Under the pieces are notes generated by a model. The model was given only the letters and a program-made list of their open reading frames with translations. It was not told the DNA's origin and ran no database searches. Positions 1 to 9,690 of a DNA stretch of 64,000 nucleotides are shown here, piece by piece; within the stretch, counting starts at the first letter, position 1; each line of letters begins with the position of its first letter. The position numbers and the translations under genes are program-made. This DNA is from an uncultured Pelagibacteraceae bacterium (GTDB lineage: Bacteria; Pseudomonadota; Alphaproteobacteria; Pelagibacterales; Pelagibacteraceae), in the NCBI GenBank assembly GCA_902628195.1, contig CACOLY010000005.1, forward strand, positions 1 through 64,000, read 5' to 3'.

Positions 1-2
1 CT

Positions 3-1259
3 GATGTAATTGAGAAAAATCTTAATGTTTTAGCAACAGCAGAATGTTTAGATAATGGTAAACCAATAAGAGAATGTATGGCTGCTGATTTACCTCTAGT
101 AATAGATCATTGGAGATATTTTGCTGGAGTAATTAGAGCAGAGGAAGGTTCAGTTGCTGAAATAAGCAATAGTGAATATTCTTATCACATTCCTGAACCA
201 CTTGGTGTAGTTGGTCAAATTATACCATGGAACTTTCCATTATTAATGGCAACTTGGAAACTTGCTCCAGCTTTAGCGGCAGGAAACTGTGTAGTGCTAA
301 AACCAGCTGAGCAAACTCCAGCATCAATCATGTTACTTATGGAACTAATAGGAGATTTATTACCTCCAGGTGTGGTGAACGTAGTAAGTGGTTATGGTTT
401 AGAAGCTGGTAAACCACTAGCATCATCTAAGAGAATCAAAAAGATTGCTTTTACGGGTGAAACAACGACTGGTAGATTGATTATGCAATATGCATCACAA
501 AACCTAATACCAATCACGTTGGAGCTAGGTGGAAAATCTCCAAACATTTTCTTTGAAGATGTCATGGCTAAAGACGATGATTTCTTTGATAAATGTCTTG
601 AAGGTTTTGCAATGTTCACTTTAAACCAAGGTGAAGTTTGTACTTGCCCAAGTAGGGTACTAGTTCAAGAGTCTATCTATGATAAGTTTATGGAAAAGGC
701 TATTGCTAGAACAAAAGCTGTTAAGCAAGACAATCCTTTAAAAATGGAAACAATGATTGGTGCACAAGCATCATTAGAACAAATGGAAAAAATCAAATCT
801 TACCTTGATTTGGGTAAGAAAGAAGGTGCCAAAGTTCTATGTGGTGGAAATGTTGCTAAAATCAATAGTGGTTTAGAAAAAGGAAATTATATTGAGCCAA
901 CTATTTTTGAAGGTAATAATTCAATGCGTATCTTCCAAGAAGAAATTTTTGGACCAGTAGTATCGGTAACTAAATTTAAAGATGAAGCAGAGGCATTAAA
1001 AATTGCTAATGATACACTTTATGGTTTAGGTGCAGGTGTTTGGACTAGAAATGGAAACATTGCATACAGAATGGGTAGAGAAATTCAAGCGGGTAGAGTT
1101 TGGACAAACTGTTACCATGCTTATCCTGCGCATGCTGCATTCGGTGGATACAAACAATCTGGTATCGGAAGAGAAACACATAAAATGATGCTTAATCACT
1201 ACAGACAAGTGAAAAATCTTCACGTGTCTTATAGTGAGAAAAAATTAGGCTTCTTTTAA
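3..1259 (+). CDS. Aldehyde dehydrogenase (acetaldehyde DH / ExaC-like), 5' truncated by window edge
   Basis: Frame is open from base 3 ([25 protein letters not shown]...) ahead of the listed ATG; ALDH motifs [38 protein letters not shown]. Confidence 0.93.
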   Translation, partial: DVIEKNLNVLATAECLDNGKPIRECMAADLPLVIDHWRYFAGVIRAEEGSVAEISNSEYSYHIPEPLGVVGQIIPWNFPLLMATWKLAPALAAGNCVVLKPAEQTPASIMLLMELIGDLLPPGVVNVVSGYGLEAGKPLASSKRIKKIAFTGETTTGRLIMQYASQNLIPITLELGGKSPNIFFEDVMAKDDDFFDKCLEGFAMFTLNQGEVCTCPSRVLVQESIYDKFMEKAIARTKAVKQDNPLKMETMIGAQASLEQMEKIKSYLDLGKKEGAKVLCGGNVAKINSGLEKGNYIEPTIFEGNNSMRIFQEEIFGPVVSVTKFKDEAEALKIANDTLYGLGAGVWTRNGNIAYRMGREIQAGRVWTNCYHAYPAHAAFGGYKQSGIGRETHKMMLNHYRQVKNLHVSYSEKKLGFF

Positions 1260-1278
1260 AAGATAACTTATATATAAT

Positions 1279-1310
1279 GGCCCGTGAGGAATCACGGGCC
1301 ATATTTTTTT
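1279..1310 (+). terminator. Rho-independent terminator-like hairpin (ggcccgtga-ggaa-tcacgggcc followed by atattttttt)
   Basis: Perfect 9-bp inverted repeat 1279-1287/1292-1300 followed by a T-rich run; one of few GC-rich stems in the window. Confidence 0.85.
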
Positions 1311-1664
1311 ATGAAAGTAAAAGCTACAGACTCAGCACTAAAACTCATTGAAGAGCTTAAAGCTCAGCATGGTGAAGAGTTATTATTTCATCAATCAGGG
1401 GGTTGTTGCGATGGAAGTGCACCAATGTGCTATCCAAGAAACGAGTACATGGTTGGGTCAAGTGATGTAAAATTGGGAGAAATTGGCGGCGTTCCCTTTT
1501 ATATGAATGATGATCAATACGAAAAATGGAAACATACTGATTTAACAATTGATGCTGTTAAAGGTATTGGCGGAATGTTTTCTCTAGATAATGGAACAGG
1601 AAAAAGATTTTTAACAAAATCTGAAATTTGTTTAGTAGTCGATAACGATAAATCTACTAATTAA
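1311..1664 (+). CDS. DUF779 family protein
   Basis: MKVKATDSALKLIEELKAQHGEELLFHQSGGCCDGSAPMCYP; DUF779 is commonly next to acetaldehyde dehydrogenases. The listed GTG start at 1284 lies in the terminator stem, so ATG 1311 is preferred. Confidence 0.85.
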   Translation: MKVKATDSALKLIEELKAQHGEELLFHQSGGCCDGSAPMCYPRNEYMVGSSDVKLGEIGGVPFYMNDDQYEKWKHTDLTIDAVKGIGGMFSLDNGTGKRFLTKSEICLVVDNDKSTN

Positions 1665-1715
1665 TTTTGATGTCTCAAATGTGGTTTTTAACCATAAGTT
1701 TTTTATAAATTTTAA

Positions 1716-2048
1716 ATGAGTAATAGAGTTGATGAAAAAATTTTTGAAGAAGCTTTTGATTGGATAAATATCAATAATAAAATTGCTTTAGTCACCGTAA
1801 TCAAAACTTGGGGCTCATCTCCAAGACAAGTGGGAAGCAAAATGATTGTAAATGAAAAAGGTGATTTTTCAGGCTCTATTTCAGGTGGATGTGTAGAGTC
1901 AGCTGTTGTTGGAGAATGTATTGATTTATTAAAAAAGGATAAACCTTCAAAAAAATTAGATTTTAAAGTTTCTAATCAAACAGCTTGGGATATAGGTTTA
2001 GCTTGTGGCGGTGAAATATCAGTTTATCTAGAACAAATTAAAAAATGA
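1716..2048 (+). CDS. XdhC/CoxI N-terminal-domain protein
   Basis: ALVTVIKTWGSSPRQVGSKMIVNEKGDFSGSISGGCVESAVV is the XdhC_CoxI motif. Confidence 0.85.
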   Translation: MSNRVDEKIFEEAFDWININNKIALVTVIKTWGSSPRQVGSKMIVNEKGDFSGSISGGCVESAVVGECIDLLKKDKPSKKLDFKVSNQTAWDIGLACGGEISVYLEQIKK

Positions 2049-2725
2049 ACATAGAAATTTTAAAATCAATCATTGATAATAAAAAAAAAAATTCAGATTT
2101 TGCAATTATTACCAATCTAATGACTGGTGATATAAGTATATTTAAAAAAGAATTACCCTTGAACAAAAACTTGGAAAATTATTCATCTGAAATAAACGAT
2201 TTTTTTAATAATAAAAAGACGGGCATTATTGAGAACTCTGAATTATTTATAGAAACCTTTAGGAGACCAACAAAAGTGATAGTTGTTGGCGCAGTGCATA
2301 TTACTCAGTATCTTATCGATTATATCAAAAACTTAAATTTTGAAATTAATATTATTGATCCCAGAGGATATTTTGCATCAAAAAAAAGGTTTCCTGAAGT
2401 AAATGTAATTAATAAATGGCCAGACGAAGCTTTCAAGGAGATAGATACTAATGAGAGCACAGCGTTAATAGCTTTAACGCATGATCCAAAAATTGATGAT
2501 CCGGCACTGCAGTATGCTTTAAAGAAAAAATTTTTTTACATAGGAGCTCTTGGAAGCAAAAGAACTCATGAAAATAGATGTGAGAGATTAAAAAAGGCTG
2601 GTTTTAGTGATGAGCAAATAAATTTAATTCATGGACCAATTGGGATTAAAATTGGTGGCAAATCAGCACCTGAAATAGCTCTTTCAATTGTTTCTCAGTT
2701 AGTTCTTATTTCTAATAATAGATGA
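2045..2725 (+). CDS. XdhC Rossmann-domain protein (C-terminal XdhC half)
   Basis: VIVVGAVHITQYLIDYIKNLNFEINIIDPR ... ALTHDPKIDDPALQYAL ... YIGALGSKRTHENR; overlaps the upstream ORF by 4 nt. Confidence 0.85.
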   Translation: MNIEILKSIIDNKKKNSDFAIITNLMTGDISIFKKELPLNKNLENYSSEINDFFNNKKTGIIENSELFIETFRRPTKVIVVGAVHITQYLIDYIKNLNFEINIIDPRGYFASKKRFPEVNVINKWPDEAFKEIDTNESTALIALTHDPKIDDPALQYALKKKFFYIGALGSKRTHENRCERLKKAGFSDEQINLIHGPIGIKIGGKSAPEIALSIVSQLVLISNNR

Positions 2726-3289
2726 GCTTGTAAATTTTAAACGAAATAAAAAAAGAATTATAAGTATAATCAAAAATATTAAAGGTTTAAAAAATATAGT
2801 TTTTGATAACCAAATGTAATGAAGTACTCCAAAAATTGAAATTACATAAATTAATCTATGAAGTTTTTTCCAATTATGTTTAAGAAGTTTAACCATTTTA
2901 TCTGACGAGGTAATGGCAAGTGGTATCAATAGAAGCCATGCTGAAAAACCAATGAAAACAAATTTTTTTTTTAATACATCATTTATAAGGGGTGGAAAAT
3001 CAAATCTATAATCTAATCCAACATAACTTAACATATGTATTGAAGCATAAAAGAAAGCAAATAGACCAAGCATTCTTCTGAACTTTATCCATTCTATAGA
3101 TTTTGTAATTTTTCTTAAAGGTGTCATTGAAAGAGTTAATAAAATAAAAATAAGTGTCCATTCACCAAAGTGATTTATAATTCTATCAACAGGCTCAGGT
3201 CCTAATTTATCAAAAAATAATTGATAAGTGATGATATATAATGGCCAAAGAGAGATAAAAAAAACAGCAGGCTTGAAATAATTTTTCAA
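2699..3289 (-). CDS. msrQ: MsrQ/YedZ-like heme-binding membrane subunit
   Basis: Ferric-reductase-like TM protein (NHFGEWTLIFILLTLSMTPLRKI ... RRMLGLFAFFYASIHMLSYVGLDY ... LHRLIYVISIFGVLHYIW) directly downstream of msrP. Confidence 0.88.
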   Translation of the reverse strand: MKNYFKPAVFFISLWPLYIITYQLFFDKLGPEPVDRIINHFGEWTLIFILLTLSMTPLRKITKSIEWIKFRRMLGLFAFFYASIHMLSYVGLDYRFDFPPLINDVLKKKFVFIGFSAWLLLIPLAITSSDKMVKLLKHNWKKLHRLIYVISIFGVLHYIWLSKTIFFKPLIFLIILIILFLFRLKFTSSSIIRNKN

Positions 3290-3296
3290 TTTATTC

Positions 3297-4196
3297 TTAG
3301 TAATTCTTTTTTAAGTCCATGCCACTATAGAGATGAGCAACTTCATCTCCATAACCGTTAAACATCAAAGTTTTAATTCTTGGTGCTAAAATACTTTCTC
3401 CAATTACTCTCTCTGTAGCTTGTGACCATCTTGGATGATCAACTTCAGGATTAACATTTGAGTAAAAACCATATTCTCTAGGTGAAGCATTTTTCCAAGC
3501 AGTATTCGGCATATTTTTTGTTAACTTGATTTTGACAATTGATTTTGCACTTTTAAAACCATACTTCCAAGGTATAAAAATTCTTAAAGGTGCTCCATTT
3601 TGATTTGGTAAAGATCTGCCATACAAACCTGTTACAACAGTTGTAAGAGGATGCATTGCTTCATCTAATCTCAAACCCTCAATATAAGGCCAGTTCAAAA
3701 CAGGATATCTTTGACCAACCATTTCTTCAGGATTATAAACTGTTTCAAATTCAACAAACTTTGCTGTTGGTTTAATCTTAACTTTATTAAGTAATTCACT
3801 TAATGAAAAACCTAACCATGGAATAACCATTGACCAACCTTCAACACATCTAAGTTTTAAAATTCTTTCTTCAGATTTAATTGCTAAAACTTCTTCAATA
3901 GAAAGCTCTAGAGATTTTTCAACTTCACCTTCAATTTTAACACTCCAAGGTCTTGTAGTAAAATTTTTTGCTCTTCTATGAGGATCGCTTTTACCAGTAC
4001 CGAATTCATAAAAGTTATTATAAGTCGTTATGTCTTCATAACTATTTGGTTCATTCAGATTATTCGCTTTAGCATTTATTAATGGCACTGAGCTTAAAGT
4101 GAGCGCACCTAATCCATAGCCCATAGATTTAATGAAAGATCTTCTATCATTATAAATTTTTTCAGGAGTAATGTCTGAGTATCTAAACTTTTTCAT
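3297..4196 (-). CDS. msrP: MsrP/YedY molybdopterin-dependent methionine-sulfoxide reductase catalytic subunit
   Basis: RCVEGWSMVIPWLGFSLSELL, LPNQNGAPLRIFIPWKYGFKSAKSIVKI; N-terminal signal region. Confidence 0.92.
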   Translation of the reverse strand: MKKFRYSDITPEKIYNDRRSFIKSMGYGLGALTLSSVPLINAKANNLNEPNSYEDITTYNNFYEFGTGKSDPHRRAKNFTTRPWSVKIEGEVEKSLELSIEEVLAIKSEERILKLRCVEGWSMVIPWLGFSLSELLNKVKIKPTAKFVEFETVYNPEEMVGQRYPVLNWPYIEGLRLDEAMHPLTTVVTGLYGRSLPNQNGAPLRIFIPWKYGFKSAKSIVKIKLTKNMPNTAWKNASPREYGFYSNVNPEVDHPRWSQATERVIGESILAPRIKTLMFNGYGDEVAHLYSGMDLKKNY

Positions 4197-4635
4197 TGTT
4201 AATTGGATTTCCTTTTAACCAAGCACTATCCTCATTTTCGTAATGTTCTTTTTTCCATATCGGAGATCTTTTTTTAATTTCTTCAATTATATATCTTGAT
4301 AGTACATAAGCTTGATCACGGTGTTTGCAAGCGACTGCGATAATTATACTTATCTCACCTAATTTTAAATGTCCTTTGGCATGTTCAATAAATACTGCTT
4401 TATCTTTAATATTTAGCTTTTGATCTGTTTCATTGTAAATTTCTTCAAAACTTTTAATTACCATTTCGTCATGACTATCATAAGTAATTCCGGTCACTGT
4501 TTTATTATCATTGATATTTCTTACAGTGCCTAAAAAATGAATTGATGCTCCAAACTTAGAATCTTTAATAAATTTTTCAGCGTTTGAAGTAAGTATTTTC
4601 TCTTTTTTAGTATCTACTATTTTTGTATGAAGCAT
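4183..4635 (-). CDS. moaE: Molybdopterin synthase catalytic subunit MoaE
   Basis: GASIHFLGTVRNIN...GITYDSHDEM...HAKGHLKLGEISIIIAVACKHRDQAY...IKKRSPIWKKEHYE. Confidence 0.92.
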   Translation of the reverse strand: MLHTKIVDTKKEKILTSNAEKFIKDSKFGASIHFLGTVRNINDNKTVTGITYDSHDEMVIKSFEEIYNETDQKLNIKDKAVFIEHAKGHLKLGEISIIIAVACKHRDQAYVLSRYIIEEIKKRSPIWKKEHYENEDSAWLKGNPINNEKV

Positions 4636-4904
4636 TAACCTCCTCCGATAGGGGGAATAATACCAATCTTTTGATCTTTTGTGATTTTATAATTGTCGCT
4701 AATTATTTCATTATTTTCTGAACAAAATGCTGAGGATTTAACAACTTTGATAAAGTTTTCATTACCTTGAAAATTTTTATTTATATATCTAATGATTTCA
4801 TTTCGTAAATCATCTATTGAGGCTTTATTTTGGATCTCAATTTCCAAGTGATCTTTATCACTTAAATCTCGACTTGCTCCAAACAATTCCAATTTAATTT
4901 TCAA
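4635..4904 (-). CDS. moaD: Molybdopterin synthase sulfur carrier MoaD
   Basis: Ubiquitin-like ORF ending IIPPIGGG, adjacent to moaE. Confidence 0.88.
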   Translation of the reverse strand: MKIKLELFGASRDLSDKDHLEIEIQNKASIDDLRNEIIRYINKNFQGNENFIKVVKSSAFCSENNEIISDNYKITKDQKIGIIPPIGGG

Positions 4905-6259
4905 TTTATTTCTCTACCGTTTTTAATTGGATCTATTAAAAGTTTTTTTACATTATATTTGTTTCTACTATCATTATAATGCATTGAATTAATCGCTACT
5001 ATTCTTGAGTTTTCTACATCAATCAAAATCGCTTGTCCTCCTCTGCCACCTAGGCCAAATACTATTTTATCTTCTAATCCCGGGTAATCAAAATGAAATT
5101 GACCACCATAAGATTTTGTACGATTAAACTCTGGTTCTGTATATTTTTTACCCCCTTTTGTTGGTAAACTTGATAAGTTCTTAGGTATTCTTTTTTCATA
5201 AATTTTTTTTAAATATTTACCTACACAAGTATCATTTTGGTAATCATCCATGATAGCCTTTGCTAGTCTTAGCCAATCATATCTTGTGGTACGAACCATA
5301 GGATGACTTATACCTAATTCTTCCGAAGGATCTCTTAGCTCATAAAAATGAACCGTATGTTCATTTTTAATTTTGTTTTGAAAAATTTTATTTAAAAGTT
5401 TTTTAAAATCATCTCCAGTTTTAAATCTTACGTAATTAATAAGTATTTGAGTAACAAAACCATTATAGTTATACCTGCTTTTTGATTTTTCAGTATTTTG
5501 AAAATAAAAACCTAAAGTAGTATAGATATTTTTAGTTTCATATTCATAAGAGTCATCCGCCACTATATGAGCCCCTTCTCCAAATTCAAAAATATATTTT
5601 TGATCACCAGCTGCCATATTTAAAAGATCTAATAATTTCTGATTTTCATAAAGTGAAGTTTCTAAAATCGGCCAATCATCAAGTTTACTATCGACACTGT
5701 CTATATAACCATCGCATATTGCGTGACCTAAAATATAAGAAGTTACAGATTTATTCATTGACATTGAAATCAATTTTGTTTCATTTTTCATAAATTCCCC
5801 TAATTTTTCTTTTGGAGTAATTTCATCGATTAAAACTTTACCATCTTGATAATAGAGGTAGCTTAACAAAGCTTTCTTTTTCATTTGTTTTTTTACAAAT
5901 TCATCCTCAATAAGATCAAATTCAAATTTGTAAGGCTCTTTGGAAGGCTTAATCTCAATTGGTATCCACGAATAAGTGTCGGGATCACCTGTTAAATGAC
6001 TGAATTGATATCTATAAAAATAGTAAATCAACGTATCCCGATTTGGATTAGCATCATAGTAAATTTTCCACATACCTTTTCTTGTTTTGATTTTCAATTT
6101 ATGTCTTGGCACTCCGTTTTCATCAATATCAACATATTGATTATATCCATTATCTAATAACCATTTAGTGAAGGTCGGATAAGAACTTTTAGGATCTTTG
6201 GCCAATAAGTGATTTGGTAAGAATATTGTGATTATTAGAATTAAGAATAATTTTTTCAT
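4901..6259 (-). CDS. Exported serine hydrolase (class C beta-lactamase-like)
   Basis: Signal peptide; SMNKSVTSYILG gives an SxxK-type motif; YNYNG, GGRGGQ near C-terminus. Confidence 0.7.
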   Translation of the reverse strand: MKKLFLILIITIFLPNHLLAKDPKSSYPTFTKWLLDNGYNQYVDIDENGVPRHKLKIKTRKGMWKIYYDANPNRDTLIYYFYRYQFSHLTGDPDTYSWIPIEIKPSKEPYKFEFDLIEDEFVKKQMKKKALLSYLYYQDGKVLIDEITPKEKLGEFMKNETKLISMSMNKSVTSYILGHAICDGYIDSVDSKLDDWPILETSLYENQKLLDLLNMAAGDQKYIFEFGEGAHIVADDSYEYETKNIYTTLGFYFQNTEKSKSRYNYNGFVTQILINYVRFKTGDDFKKLLNKIFQNKIKNEHTVHFYELRDPSEELGISHPMVRTTRYDWLRLAKAIMDDYQNDTCVGKYLKKIYEKRIPKNLSSLPTKGGKKYTEPEFNRTKSYGGQFHFDYPGLEDKIVFGLGGRGGQAILIDVENSRIVAINSMHYNDSRNKYNVKKLLIDPIKNGREIN

Positions 6260-6726
6260 TTTTTAAGTTTAGATGAAAACTTTAGATTTTCATTATTAAA
6301 TTGAGATTTATTTTTATCAATAAAATCATCCATTATTTTAATTTTTTCTTCTTCAAATTCTGCAACTTTTCTCTCATTAAGATCTACATATAAAGCTAGA
6401 ATTTCAATAGTTGAAGCTAGAAATTTTTTTTCTTTATGAATCATTTCCATTTTATATTGAAGTCTCTTTTTATCGTGATCAAAATAAACACAATTGATAT
6501 CAACTTCATCATTTAACTGCAGTTCTTGATTATAAGTTATATGAGACTCCACAATCATAGTACTTTTCTTGGTTGTTTTTGCAGACTCTTCACCCATCTT
6601 GAAAATATTATTTAAAGTATCTGCACCATATTTATCAAACATTAAAAGATAATATGAAACATTCATATGATCATTGTAATCAATCCAATCTTTAATTACT
6701 TTTTGAGAACTTAAATAAACGGACAT
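6256..6726 (-). CDS. Thioesterase-superfamily (hotdog) protein
   Basis: IDYNDHMNVSYYLLMFDKYGADTL and VESHITYNQELQLNDEVDINCVY resemble 4HBT / betainyl-CoA thioesterase-type proteins. Confidence 0.7.
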   Translation of the reverse strand: MSVYLSSQKVIKDWIDYNDHMNVSYYLLMFDKYGADTLNNIFKMGEESAKTTKKSTMIVESHITYNQELQLNDEVDINCVYFDHDKKRLQYKMEMIHKEKKFLASTIEILALYVDLNERKVAEFEEEKIKIMDDFIDKNKSQFNNENLKFSSKLKK

Positions 6727-6732
6727 TGAATA

Positions 6733-7278
6733 TTAAAAAATATTTTTTAGGAACTCAGGTAACCCATCAGGATTAGTCCACAATCCACTTTTTCCACCTT
6801 CTTTGATTAACAACTTAATGTTATCAATTTTTAAATGGGGATTTATTATTTTACTTAAATCATAAATAGTTATTAAAGCAGCGTTAACACCCATAATAGC
6901 TTCCATCTCAACACCCGTTTTTGCAACTGCTGAAACCACACAGAAAACTTCCAATGAGTTATCAACCTCATTCATAATAATTTTCGTTGCGGTATGATCA
7001 ATTGGAAGTGGATGGCATAAAGGAATTAGTTCACTTGTTTTTTTAACTCCTAATACAGCTGATACCTCAGCCAAAGTAATTGGATCTCCTTTAGGCATCT
7101 TTTTACTTTTAATTAAATCAAAAACTTCTTTTCCTACATAAATTTTTCCAGAAGCTAATGCTCTTCGGAATGTTTCTTTCTTAGATGAAACATCAACCAT
7201 ATTAAAAGAATTTTTCTGAAATATTTCTTTTGCCCAATCTTTAAGATCTTTTTGATTAACAATTTTTAAATTTTTCAC
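6733..7278 (-). CDS. moaC: Cyclic pyranopterin monophosphate synthase MoaC
   Basis: MVDVSSKKETFRRALASGKI, ELIPLCHPLPID, GVEMEAIMGVNAALITIYDL, KEGGKSG. Confidence 0.95.
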   Translation of the reverse strand: MKNLKIVNQKDLKDWAKEIFQKNSFNMVDVSSKKETFRRALASGKIYVGKEVFDLIKSKKMPKGDPITLAEVSAVLGVKKTSELIPLCHPLPIDHTATKIIMNEVDNSLEVFCVVSAVAKTGVEMEAIMGVNAALITIYDLSKIINPHLKIDNIKLLIKEGGKSGLWTNPDGLPEFLKNIF

Positions 7279-8271
7279 TTAACCACCTGTTTTTGACAGA
7301 TTTTTTGTTAACCCAGTTTCTCCAAGCTCAAGATAATGGGATTCTTTTTTAAATTTCATTTGTCCTAAAATTAAATCTTTCAACTCTTCAGTTTGATCAT
7401 CTTTTTGTAATAAATGTCTTATACTTATTCCAGTATTTCCAAATAAACAAAGTCTTAGATCACCTTTTGATGTTATTCTAAGACGATTACATGATTTACA
7501 AAAATCTTTAGAATATGGCGCAATAATTCCAAACTTACCTTTATATTCTGGATTAATATAGTTTAATGAAGGTCCCGCATCTTGGCCTAAGGTTTGATAA
7601 ATCCATTTATTCTCATTTAAGTAACTTTTAAATATTTTAGATGAAATATGATATCTATTAAAATAATCTAAATTATCTCCAGTTTGCATCAATTCAATAT
7701 ATCTAAAATTAACTTTATTTACTTTTATATATTCAGCCCAAGAATCAAAATCTTTTTTAAAGGAATTAACACCATTTAAAAGTACTGCATTAATTTTGAT
7801 GTTATCAAAATTTAAACTTTGTAAAATTTCTATCCCTTTTAAAATCTCAGGCAATCTGTCATGTTTTGTAATATTCTTAAATGTTTCTCTATCCAAACTA
7901 TCAATACTAATATTAATTCCATCTAAACCACTATCAATTAGCAACTTTGCTTTTTGATCAAGATGATAGCCATTTGTTGTTATGACAATCTTTTTAATAG
8001 ATGTTTCATTTTTTAAAATTTTTACGATTTCATAAAAATCTTTTCTAACCGTAGGTTCTCCGCCAGTTAGTCTTATTTTCTGAACTCCTAGCTCTGAAAA
8101 TCCTTTAGCTAATCTTCTAATTTCATCTATGTTGAGAAATTTTCTATTATCACTCTTATCTGCTTGATAACCATTGGGTAGACAGTATCCACATTTAAAA
8201 TTACACACCTCAGTGATAGACATCCTTATGTAAGGAAATTTTCTTCCAAAATTGTCCTCTAAATGTTTCAC
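7279..8271 (-). CDS. moaA: GTP 3',8-cyclase MoaA (radical SAM)
   Basis: RMSITEVCNFKCGYCLP (CxxxCxxC), IRLTGGEPTVRKDF, APYSKDFCKSCNRLRITSKGDLRLCLF. Confidence 0.95.
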   Translation of the reverse strand: MKHLEDNFGRKFPYIRMSITEVCNFKCGYCLPNGYQADKSDNRKFLNIDEIRRLAKGFSELGVQKIRLTGGEPTVRKDFYEIVKILKNETSIKKIVITTNGYHLDQKAKLLIDSGLDGINISIDSLDRETFKNITKHDRLPEILKGIEILQSLNFDNIKINAVLLNGVNSFKKDFDSWAEYIKVNKVNFRYIELMQTGDNLDYFNRYHISSKIFKSYLNENKWIYQTLGQDAGPSLNYINPEYKGKFGIIAPYSKDFCKSCNRLRITSKGDLRLCLFGNTGISIRHLLQKDDQTEELKDLILGQMKFKKESHYLELGETGLTKNLSKTGG

Positions 8272-8442
8272 ACAATAAACTTATAATAGAAATTAAGATT
8301 AATAAATTTAAATGATTGAGAATTAATCTTAAAAATGAATATTTCAACTTTGGATTGTAAAACTTTCGATTGAATAAATTTTCCAATTTTACTTTTTTGT
8401 CGCACTCTTTTTTGTTAAAATATTTCCATCAGGAGGGACTAA

Positions 8443-9663
8443 ATGAAAAAAAGATTAAAAAAATTAAATTTATCTAGAAGAAATTTCTTAACTGGAACTG
8501 CAACATTAGCAGGTATTGCTGCAACAGCTTCTGTTGTCCCAATTACAATCGCAAATGCAAATCATTCAGAAGGAAAAAAAGGTTTACCAGATTTTATAAA
8601 TTGGAAAAACAGAGATGCTCTAATAGTGCATTCTGACAAAGGCATCGAAACTCATAGAAGTGCCATTGGTGAAAGTTTAATCACTCCAAATCGAAATATT
8701 TATATTAGAAATAATATGCCCACTATGACTGACGAACAAATTGGAAATAGAATGGATTGGAAAGTTTCAATTGAAGGTGTCAAAAATCCAAAAACTTTTA
8801 CAATAGCACAGCTTCAAAAATTAGGTCATCAGACAATGGCTACAATTTTACAGTGTTCAGGAAATGGAAGAGGATTTTTTAAACATAAACCTAGAGGCTC
8901 GCAATGGAAAACAGGTGCAGCAGCATGTGTATTATGGACTGGTGTTCCAATGAAAACTGTTGTTGAAGCATGTGGAGGAATAAATAGTGATGCAGTTTAT
9001 ATGACATCTGCAGGTGTTGATCACGTACCAACTGGTTTAGATCCGAACAAAGCAATGATAGAAAGATCTGTTCCTAAAAAAGTTTTTAAAGATGCTATGC
9101 TTGCTTGGGAAATGAATGGTGTTCCAGTTCCAAATGCTCACGGTGGTCCATTAAGAATGGTAACACCTGGTTATTTTGGAATTAACAATGTAAAACATTT
9201 AGGAAAAGTTGCTTTTACTAGTAAAGAGTCTTCAGTTAAATATATGAAAAAAAGTTACAGAATTTCTCCAATTGGAAAAAAAGGATCACAATATCCATCA
9301 TGTTGGGAAATGCCTGTTAAATCATGGATTACACGTCCTACAGATGAAACCGGAACTGTCAAGGCAGGAAAAGTTCAAATAGTTGGTGTGGCTATGGGCG
9401 GTACTAAAAAAGTAAGAAGTGTTAAAGTATCAGTTGATGGAGGTAGTAGCTGGAAAAAAGCAAAATTTATAGGACCAAATTTAGGTAAATATGCTTGGAG
9501 ACAGTTTGTTTTAGAAACTACTTTATCAGCGGGAACCTATAATATTGCAAGTTTGGCTTCTAATGGTGGTAATGACAAACAACCAGAGTTGAGAATGGAA
9601 AATAGAAGAGGATATGCTCATAACGGTTGGAAAGATCATAGCGTAAATATTACAGTAGTATAA
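8443..9663 (+). CDS. Sulfite dehydrogenase/oxidase, molybdopterin subunit (SorA/SoxC-like)
   Basis: Tat-like N-terminus SRRNFLTGTATLAG; ILQCSGNGRGFF, HGGPLRMVTPGYFGINNVKHL; C-terminal Mo-co dimerisation domain (VRSVKVSVDGGSSWKKA); strong SD aggaggg. Confidence 0.85.
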   Translation: MKKRLKKLNLSRRNFLTGTATLAGIAATASVVPITIANANHSEGKKGLPDFINWKNRDALIVHSDKGIETHRSAIGESLITPNRNIYIRNNMPTMTDEQIGNRMDWKVSIEGVKNPKTFTIAQLQKLGHQTMATILQCSGNGRGFFKHKPRGSQWKTGAAACVLWTGVPMKTVVEACGGINSDAVYMTSAGVDHVPTGLDPNKAMIERSVPKKVFKDAMLAWEMNGVPVPNAHGGPLRMVTPGYFGINNVKHLGKVAFTSKESSVKYMKKSYRISPIGKKGSQYPSCWEMPVKSWITRPTDETGTVKAGKVQIVGVAMGGTKKVRSVKVSVDGGSSWKKAKFIGPNLGKYAWRQFVLETTLSAGTYNIASLASNGGNDKQPELRMENRRGYAHNGWKDHSVNITVV

Positions 9664-9690
9664 AACTATAAAAAGTTTTAAGATTAATTA

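Noticed and set aside
392-619. Minus-strand ORF of 75 aa inside the aldehyde dehydrogenase
   Set aside because: Fully antisense to a strongly supported gene, no family resemblance. The same applies to the other short ORFs opposite real genes (e.g. 1026-1223, 1357-1548, 11355-11561, 13272-13484, 13688-13996, 32200-33135 plus-strand set, 35014-35208, 46550-46855, 57683-57982).
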